A DNA stretch of 41,615 bases from Prochlorococcus sp. AG-315-D17 (GTDB lineage Bacteria; Cyanobacteriota; Cyanobacteriia; PCC-6307; Cyanobiaceae): contig QBWD01000007.1 of the NCBI GenBank assembly GCA_003283685.1, forward strand, positions 1-41,615, written 5' to 3'. Each line of letters begins with the position of its first letter. The stretch's first letter is position 1. The translations under genes were made by a program, and so were the position numbers. The notes under the pieces are model-generated. The model saw only the letters and a program-made list of their open reading frames with translations. It searched no databases and was not told the origin of the DNA. Shown piece by piece: positions 36,176 through 41,615 of this stretch.

Positions 36176-37198
36176 TTATGAAGATTTTCTTATGAGCCAA
36201 GGATTTATTAGTTGTTGAGCTTCTGAAAGAGCTGCCTCCCAACCTTCTGGCCACTCTCTAAGACTAATTCGTTTTCGTTGAGCTTCTTCTAACCACGGTT
36301 GGATTATTTTTCTTGCTTTACCTCCAAAAGCAACTCCTTCAGGTCCATTGAACTTTGGTAAGTACTTAATGGTTGATTCATTAGTCCCACCGGCAAGTTG
36401 TAAGGGCCCTGGTGGAGCTATTGGGCGTATCTTTTCCCATAATTTTACGGCAACTTTAGCGGCACCTGTTCCTAGGTCTCCGCTCATTCTGCGCCCATCA
36501 AGTTGCCAAAGAGGTTTTAGATTATGCATCCTCAGGGCTTCATGACGAATCCAAAGCTCTTCCGCTAACTTTTCATAATTGATTCCATAACCTTGTAATC
36601 CACAACTGACGGATAGGCGGCTGAATTTCAAACCTCCTTTCATGATTTCTTCTATTGTTTTTTTAAATGCTTTTGATCTTCCTGGAGCAGTATGAATTTC
36701 AATAGCATCCGGCTTTATAGCTTTTAATAAGGGTGCGAAATCCTGAAGGGACAATCTTCTATCTTTCTCCTGAATAATTCCTAAGGGACACCTATCAATA
36801 CATCGCCCACATCCATAACATTTCTCTGGGATTACTCCACCTTTGTTTTCAATAGCTTGAGCTGGGCAAATATTTTGACAGGGCCTTGAACAATTAGAAG
36901 GACATAAGTTTTTATCGAACCAGGCTTTTCGGAAATGGGCATCTTTTCCATCACTCAAACTAATCATTACCCAAGGTTTATTCCCATAACTTGCTTGAAC
37001 CCAATCGAGAGCTTCACGCGCAACATTAATGACTGCTTCATCAGCAGCAAGGTCAATACAATGGACCCCCGCTGCCCCATAAATTGCACAAAGATCAGCT
37101 ATTGAAGGTAAGTCTTGATTACTGGCTCCGCAAATTAACTTTACCCAGTTTCCTCTTTTGAGGGCATCTTCATTGCAAGTTGAATGTTGATCATTCAC
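36176..37198 (-). CDS. ldpA: Light-dependent period modulator LdpA, iron-sulfur protein
   Basis: LdpA couples cellular redox state to the circadian clock in Synechococcus. The 340-residue protein has two Fe-S motifs: C99-x3-C103-x3-C107-x3-C111 ([14 protein letters not shown]) and [14 protein letters not shown] (C127, C130, C133, C137), followed by a barrel-like C-terminal domain. Starts at TTG 37216 and GTG 37198 are possible; the GTG overlaps the ndhN stop by 8 bases and is preferred. Its role in an organism that lacks KaiA, if this is Prochlorococcus, is open. Confidence 0.9.
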   Translation of the reverse strand: MNDQHSTCNEDALKRGNWVKLICGASNQDLPSIADLCAIYGAAGVHCIDLAADEAVINVAREALDWVQASYGNKPWVMISLSDGKDAHFRKAWFDKNLCPSNCSRPCQNICPAQAIENKGGVIPEKCYGCGRCIDRCPLGIIQEKDRRLSLQDFAPLLKAIKPDAIEIHTAPGRSKAFKKTIEEIMKGGLKFSRLSVSCGLQGYGINYEKLAEELWIRHEALRMHNLKPLWQLDGRRMSGDLGTGAAKVAVKLWEKIRPIAPPGPLQLAGGTNESTIKYLPKFNGPEGVAFGGKARKIIQPWLEEAQRKRISLREWPEGWEAALSEAQQLINPWLIRKSS

Positions 37199-37673
37199 TT
37201 GTTTCTTTCTGATCAATATCTAAAAGAGAATTCATTGGTTGCCATTTGAGACTACGAGATCCTCCCATTTCGATAACAATTTTCAGACGAGGTTCTTTTT
37301 GGCAGAGATTATTGATTGAGAGAAGTTCTGAATTTGATAAAACTTGGCCTTCAAGTAACCAAAGAATCAAGGGCTTTTCTTCCGCCAACAATTCGTTTAA
37401 TTGAGGGATAACTTGTTGGACTTCTCCTAAAGCTCCATTTCTTCCAACGTTTTGATGACCTAAGTGAGGAGGTCGGATTCCATGCAGTTGGGTAAGAAAT
37501 ACCACTGGATCTCCTAATCCTCTTGCCGAAGTGATTTGGGTCTTGTATCCAGCTGCTCTCAACCTACGAAGCAAACGAGTTTCTGAGCCTCCTTCTAAAG
37601 GAGTATGGATAGCCAGACATCCAAAAGATTCAAGATCAGCGCGGAATTTCCGACCAGAAAGTAATAAAGGCAT
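37191..37673 (-). CDS. ndhN: NAD(P)H-quinone oxidoreductase subunit N
   Basis: NdhN is a cyanobacteria/chloroplast-specific subunit of the thylakoid NDH-1 complex that serves cyclic electron flow and respiration. The 160-residue product matches over its length, with [43 protein letters not shown]-type segments and [12 protein letters not shown]. It starts at an ATG and is translationally coupled to ldpA. The adjacency ndhN-ldpA is usual in cyanobacteria. Confidence 0.95.
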   Translation of the reverse strand: MPLLLSGRKFRADLESFGCLAIHTPLEGGSETRLLRRLRAAGYKTQITSARGLGDPVVFLTQLHGIRPPHLGHQNVGRNGALGEVQQVIPQLNELLAEEKPLILWLLEGQVLSNSELLSINNLCQKEPRLKIVIEMGGSRSLKWQPMNSLLDIDQKETSE

Positions 37674-38041
37674 TCTTTAAATCAAATTCTTTGTCTTATC
37701 CAAATGAAGCATCACACAAAAAGGGTGGTTAGTAGTGTAATCTTTTAAGTTGCTAAAGCTTTTCCATGCCCGCACGCTAGCCGGGCCTCTAGATGCTTAA
37801 GCAGATTAGACGTTTGCGTCTGATCTCAAGGCTAATACAGAAAAACAATTTTTTCTGTTGAGAAACTATTTGAGCATTGAAGAAAGCTCAGCTAAGTCTC
37901 AGCCTCCTGATATTTCGCTAGCATTTTTCAAAATAATTGAATTATTAATTTTTCAACTTTTTGAAACGAAAAGCGATTTAATTCAGATTTAAATTCTTTC
38001 TCTTTGGAGATTGATTTATAGAGCTGGCGTTTATTTTACTC
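37674..38041. promoter_or_regulatory. Divergent intergenic region with three hairpins before the S10 operon
   Basis: The 368-base gap between divergent ndhN and rplC contains no gene but three consecutive potential stems on the plus strand: GCCCG / CGGGC (37768-37786), AGATTAGACG-TTTG-CGTCTGATCT (37803-37826, one G-U pair), and ACAGAAAAA-CAAT-TTTTTCTGT (37837-37858). They lie 180-270 bases before rplC. A structured leader for ribosomal-protein feedback control, as seen for S10 operons elsewhere, is possible but not shown. Confidence 0.5.
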
Positions 38042-38698
38042 ATGTCTTTAGGAATCCTAGGCAAGAAGTTGGGCATGTCCCAATTCTTCGATGATCAAGG
38101 CAGATCCATCCCAGTCACGTTGATTGAAGCTGGTCCCTGTCGAATAACTCAGTTAAAGTCTTCTGATACAGATGGTTATACCTCTGTACAGATTGGCTTT
38201 GAAGCTGTTCGTGAAAAGTTAGTTAACAAGCCTTCAAAAGGTCATCTTTCCAAATCTGGGGGAGATCTTCTTCGTTATCTTCGCGAATATCGAGTCGAGA
38301 ACTTAGGTGAATTTCAACTTGGAAATTCAATAACTGTTAGTAACTTTGAAACAGGTCAAAAGGTTGATGTAAGTGGCGACTCGATGGGAAGAGGTTTTGC
38401 CGGTTACCAAAAGCGACATGCATTTAGTCGTGGACCAATGAGTCATGGTTCTAAGAACCATCGATTACCAGGATCAACAGGAGCAGGTACCACTCCTGGT
38501 CGTGTTTATCCAGGCAAAAGGATGGCAGGCCGCTATGGAGGAAAAAAAATCACTACTAGAAGCCTTGAAATCCTGAAAATAGATACTGATCACAACTTAT
38601 TGGTAGTAAAAGGCTCGGTTCCAGGAAAACCAGGCTCTTTATTGAATATCAGACCTGCCAAAAGAGTTGGCGTCACTACCAACAAAGGAGTTAAATAA
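38042..38698 (+). CDS. rplC: 50S ribosomal protein L3
   Basis: L3 is a primary assembly protein of the large subunit. The 218-residue sequence begins [20 protein letters not shown] and contains the loop near the peptidyl transferase region, [22 protein letters not shown], and [15 protein letters not shown]. It is the first gene of this S10 cluster, since no rpsJ precedes it, and its TAA overlaps the rplD start (TAATG). Confidence 0.98.
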   Translation: MSLGILGKKLGMSQFFDDQGRSIPVTLIEAGPCRITQLKSSDTDGYTSVQIGFEAVREKLVNKPSKGHLSKSGGDLLRYLREYRVENLGEFQLGNSITVSNFETGQKVDVSGDSMGRGFAGYQKRHAFSRGPMSHGSKNHRLPGSTGAGTTPGRVYPGKRMAGRYGGKKITTRSLEILKIDTDHNLLVVKGSVPGKPGSLLNIRPAKRVGVTTNKGVK

Positions 38699-39333
38699 TG
38701 GCTAACTGCATAGTGCTTGATTGGCAAGGAAAAGAGTCAGGTAAATTATCTATTGACCTGAATACCGCGAAAGAATCGACAGCTGCAGATCTTCTACACA
38801 GAGCTGTTTTGCGGCAACAAGCTAATAGTCGTCAGGGAACTGCAAGCACCTTGACTAGATCTGAGGTACGAGGTGGTGGACGAAAGCCTTACAAACAGAA
38901 AGGTACAGGTAGAGCACGGCAAGGATCAATCAGAACACCCCTTCGCCCCGGAGGTGGAATTACATTCGGCCCTAAACCACGTTCCTATGATTTGGGGATG
39001 AATAAGAAGGAACGCAGACTAGCTTTGCGTACTGCCTTAATGAGTAGGATCCCTGATGCGAAGGTGATTAAAGATTTTGGCACAAACCTTGATGTTCCAA
39101 AAACAAGTGAAATTCTTGCTTTGCTAAAGCGTATAAGCATTAATCCATCTCAAAAGGTATTAATTATCCTTAAACAACCTTCAGAGGTGATTAAGCGCTC
39201 AATTCGTAACTTGGAAAAGGTTAAGCTGATTGCCGCTGATCAACTTAATGTTTTTGATCTTCTAAATGCCAATTCTTTGGTGATAGGTGAAGACGCATTA
39301 TCAGCCATAAAAGAGGTCTACGGAAATGACTAA
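38698..39333 (+). CDS. rplD: 50S ribosomal protein L4
   Basis: L4 lines the exit tunnel and in some bacteria also represses its own S10 operon. The 211-residue product has the conserved [27 protein letters not shown] extended loop (residues about 45-85) and [19 protein letters not shown]. It overlaps both rplC by one base and rplW by eight, implying translational coupling. Confidence 0.98.
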   Translation: MANCIVLDWQGKESGKLSIDLNTAKESTAADLLHRAVLRQQANSRQGTASTLTRSEVRGGGRKPYKQKGTGRARQGSIRTPLRPGGGITFGPKPRSYDLGMNKKERRLALRTALMSRIPDAKVIKDFGTNLDVPKTSEILALLKRISINPSQKVLIILKQPSEVIKRSIRNLEKVKLIAADQLNVFDLLNANSLVIGEDALSAIKEVYGND

Positions 39334-39637
39334 ATTTTTTGAAAAAAGACTTACTGACGTAATTAGACGTCCTTTAATTACAGAGAAAGCAACTAAGGCT
39401 TTGGATTTAAATCAGTATACGTTTGAAGTCGATCCAAGAGCAGCAAAACCTGATATCAAAGCTGCCATTGAAAAAATGTTCGATGTCAAGGTTCTTGGTA
39501 TCAGCACAATGAATCCTCCTAGAAGAAGTCGTCGTGTTGGTAAATTTGCTGGTAAGAGAGCCCAGGTTAAGAAAGCAGTAGTTCGACTAGCCGAAGGCAA
39601 TTCTATTCAATTGTTCCCTGAATCGGAGGAAGGTTAA
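39326..39637 (+). CDS. rplW: 50S ribosomal protein L23
   Basis: L23 lies at the tunnel exit and binds the signal recognition particle and trigger factor. The 103-residue protein has [21 protein letters not shown] and the [20 protein letters not shown] and R-rich loop [16 protein letters not shown] characteristic of the family. Its start overlaps the end of rplD; rplB starts four bases after its TAA. Confidence 0.97.
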   Translation: MTKFFEKRLTDVIRRPLITEKATKALDLNQYTFEVDPRAAKPDIKAAIEKMFDVKVLGISTMNPPRRSRRVGKFAGKRAQVKKAVVRLAEGNSIQLFPESEEG

Positions 39638-39641
39638 AACT

Positions 39642-40505
39642 ATGGCAATAAGAAGTTTCAGACCCTATACACCTGGTACTCGAACAAGAGTTGTCACTGA
39701 CTTTAGTGAAGTGACATCTCGGAAGCCTGAACGTACTTTGGTGGTTTCTAAGCATCGAAGAAAGGGTCGTAATAATAGAGGCGTAATTACCTGCCGACAT
39801 CGAGGAGGAGGACATAAAAGGCTATACCGTATAGTTGATTTTCGTCGTAATAAACATGGTGTTCCTGCGAAGATTGCAGCTGTTCACTACGACCCTCATC
39901 GCAATGCAAGATTAGCGTTGCTTTTTTATGCAGATGGTGAGAAAAGATATATTCTTTCGCCGGCAGGTATAACTATTGGACAAGAAGTAATTTCAGGTCC
40001 TGATGCACCTATTGAAATTGGGAATGCATTGCCTCTTTCTTCTATACCTCTAGGTTCCAGTGTTCATTGTGTCGAGTTGTATCCAGGTCGTGGAGGGCAG
40101 ATGGTTCGAACTGCTGGTGCTAGTGCTCAGGTTATGGCTAAAGAGGGAGATTATGTGGCTCTGAAATTACCCTCAACTGAGGTTCGTTTAGTAAGGAAAG
40201 AATGCTATGCAACGCTTGGAGATGTAGGTAACGCTGAAATTAGAAATACAAGTCTTGGTAAAGCCGGAAGAAGAAGATGGCTCGGAAGGAGACCTCAAGT
40301 CAGAGGTAGTGTTATGAATCCTTGTGATCACCCACATGGAGGAGGAGAGGGTAAGGCTCCAGTGGGTCGAGCTGGCCCAGTAACACCTTGGGGTAAAGCT
40401 GCTCTTGGTTTGAAAACCAGAAAGAGGAACAAGCCCAGTAATAAGTTTGTTCTTCGAAAACGTAGGCGTGTTTCTAAACGAAGTAGAGGGGGTCGCGATT
40501 CATGA
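39642..40505 (+). CDS. rplB: 50S ribosomal protein L2
   Basis: L2 is required for subunit association and peptidyl transferase assembly. The 287-residue sequence begins [14 protein letters not shown] and has [35 protein letters not shown], and the catalytic-centre-adjacent [18 protein letters not shown] with the conserved histidine. The C-terminus is strongly basic. Confidence 0.98.
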   Translation: MAIRSFRPYTPGTRTRVVTDFSEVTSRKPERTLVVSKHRRKGRNNRGVITCRHRGGGHKRLYRIVDFRRNKHGVPAKIAAVHYDPHRNARLALLFYADGEKRYILSPAGITIGQEVISGPDAPIEIGNALPLSSIPLGSSVHCVELYPGRGGQMVRTAGASAQVMAKEGDYVALKLPSTEVRLVRKECYATLGDVGNAEIRNTSLGKAGRRRWLGRRPQVRGSVMNPCDHPHGGGEGKAPVGRAGPVTPWGKAALGLKTRKRNKPSNKFVLRKRRRVSKRSRGGRDS

Positions 40506-40540
40506 TTTTCATCTCTACTTACCAATTCTTTTAATTCACC

Positions 40541-40816
40541 ATGGGACGTTCACTTAAAAAAGGGCCTTTTATCTCCGACAGTTTGCTTCGCAAAATTGAG
40601 AAGCAAAATTCCAATGATGACAAAACTGTTATCAAAACTTGGTCAAGAGCTTCTACAATATTGCCAATGATGATTGGTCATACTATTGCCATTCATAATG
40701 GTAAAGCTCATATACCGGTTTTTATAACTGAACAAATGGTTGGCCATAAGTTGGGCGAGTTCGCTCCTACCCGAACTTACAGAGGTCACATTAGAGATAA
40801 AAAAGGAGGCCGATAA
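40541..40816 (+). CDS. rpsS: 30S ribosomal protein S19
   Basis: S19 is a small-subunit head protein that binds 16S rRNA with S13. The 91-residue product starts [20 protein letters not shown] and has [44 protein letters not shown]. It follows rplB by 35 bases and is two bases from rplV. Confidence 0.98.
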   Translation: MGRSLKKGPFISDSLLRKIEKQNSNDDKTVIKTWSRASTILPMMIGHTIAIHNGKAHIPVFITEQMVGHKLGEFAPTRTYRGHIRDKKGGR

Positions 40817-40818
40817 AA

Positions 40819-41199
40819 ATGACAACTTCACCAACAAAAACAGAAGCTATAGCTCATGGAAGGTTTCTTAGAGGCTCTGCTTCAAAAGTTCGCCGAGTGC
40901 TCGATCAAATCAGAGGGCGTACATATAGAGATGCTCTAATTATGCTTGAATTTATGCCTTACAGATCAACTGACCCTATTACTAAGGTTTTACGATCAGC
41001 TGTTGCTAATGCAGAACATAACCTTGGTCTTGATCCTTCTACTTTGGTTATCAGTTCAGCAATTGCCGATATGGGACCATCTATGAAGCGCTATAGGCCT
41101 AGGGCCCAGGGAAGAGCTTTTGCTATTAAAAAGCAGACTTGCCATATCAGTATTTGTGTGTCGGCAAATCAATCAACCATTTCTGAGGAGAAAGACTGA
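40819..41199 (+). CDS. rplV: 50S ribosomal protein L22
   Basis: L22 reaches from the surface into the exit tunnel through a beta-hairpin. The 126-residue product has [37 protein letters not shown] and the tunnel hairpin [20 protein letters not shown]. Its TGA overlaps the rpsC start (ATGA-type, TGATG). Confidence 0.97.
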   Translation: MTTSPTKTEAIAHGRFLRGSASKVRRVLDQIRGRTYRDALIMLEFMPYRSTDPITKVLRSAVANAEHNLGLDPSTLVISSAIADMGPSMKRYRPRAQGRAFAIKKQTCHISICVSANQSTISEEKD

Positions 41200-41615
41200 T
41201 GGGACATAAAATTCATCCAACTGGAATACGTCTTGGAATAACCCAAGAGCATCGTTCTAAATGGTACGCACCTAGTAAGACTTATCCTTTATTACTGCAA
41301 GAGGATGATCGCATTCGTACTTTTATTGGTAAAAAGTATGCCTCTGCAGGAATTAGTGATGTTTTAATTGCTCGCAAAGCTGATCAGCTGGAAGTGGAAT
41401 TAAAAACCGCTAGACCTGGTGTGATAGTTGGTCGACAGGGAAGCGGTATCGAGGAACTAAGATCTGGAATTCAAAAAACAATAGGTGATAGAAATCGTCA
41501 AGTTCGTATCAATGTTGTTGAAGTGGAGAGAGCCGATGCAGATGCTTATTTACTTGCTGAATACATAGCTCAACAACTTGAAAAACGTGTTGCATTTAGG
41601 CGCACAATCCGTATG
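41199..41615 (+). CDS. rpsC: 30S ribosomal protein S3, 3'-truncated by window edge
   Basis: The first 139 codons of S3 are present, starting [24 protein letters not shown]. The KH RNA-binding domain is visible with [14 protein letters not shown] carrying the GxxG loop. S3 helps form the mRNA entry channel of the 30S subunit. The frame is open at the right edge; the C-terminal domain lies outside the window. Confidence 0.97.
   Translation, partial: MGHKIHPTGIRLGITQEHRSKWYAPSKTYPLLLQEDDRIRTFIGKKYASAGISDVLIARKADQLEVELKTARPGVIVGRQGSGIEELRSGIQKTIGDRNRQVRINVVEVERADADAYLLAEYIAQQLEKRVAFRRTIRM

Noticed and set aside
1..41615. CRISPR arrays, rRNA genes and 6S/tmRNA
   Set aside because: No regularly spaced repeats and no recognisable rRNA, tmRNA or 6S RNA sequence were found on either strand.

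Overview
The window looks like chromosomal DNA of a marine picocyanobacterium, most likely a moderately AT-rich Prochlorococcus of the low-light kind. This rests on recognisable proteins and gene order: photosystem I PsaD, NDH-1 NdhN beside the clock-input protein LdpA, a PanC-Cmk fusion, the cyanobacterial type of glutamate-cysteine ligase, a tandem-domain corrinoid adenosyltransferase, a CAAD/CURT1-like thylakoid protein, Yfr-type small RNAs and short intergenic gaps. The strain cannot be named from what I can see.

Layout. 1-8.8 kb: end of a small tyrosine phosphatase, panC/cmk against purM with three palindromes between them, several lineage hypotheticals, an aldo/keto reductase, a Yfr2-family small RNA, tRNA-Cys, a lipid-A-disaccharide-synthase-like protein and an RNase D-type exonuclease. 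8.9-13.2 kb: a cytochrome b6f cofactor-assembly protein, hemF, mrp and rodA. 13.2-14.5 kb: a serine recombinase whose active site looks altered, an upstream cluster of short inverted and direct repeats, and a small RNA carrying the Yfr1 core. 14.5-24.4 kb: an atypical histidine kinase, psaD, trpE (frameshifted here), gshA, ppc, a GNAT protein, tRNA-Arg, recF (no normal start codon) and speD. 24.4-29.6 kb: larE, tandem cobO, moeB with an in-frame stop, a JAMM protease, a CAAD protein and a fructosamine kinase. 29.7-37.7 kb: a carotenoid-desaturase-like flavoprotein, tyrA, a Rad3/DinG-like protein without helicase motifs, a DUF2839 protein, recA, a HAD protein, tRNA-Gln, ldpA and ndhN. 38.0 kb to the end: the S10 ribosomal protein operon, rplC-rplD-rplW-rplB-rpsS-rplV-rpsC, with a hairpin-rich leader.

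Most genes are housekeeping: pantothenate, purine, tryptophan/tyrosine, glutathione, heme, corrinoid and polyamine metabolism, photosynthesis and translation. There is no CRISPR array, transposase, phage cassette or rRNA. The points most worth a second look are (i) a Yfr2-type RNA and a Yfr1-type RNA that share a perfect 12-nt antisense match, (ii) the possibly repurposed recombinase with its repeat cluster, (iii) two proteins that keep a helicase or kinase fold while losing ATP-binding motifs, and (iv) three core genes (trpE, moeB, recF) with single-base defects, which look more like sequence errors or very recent mutations than old pseudogenes.
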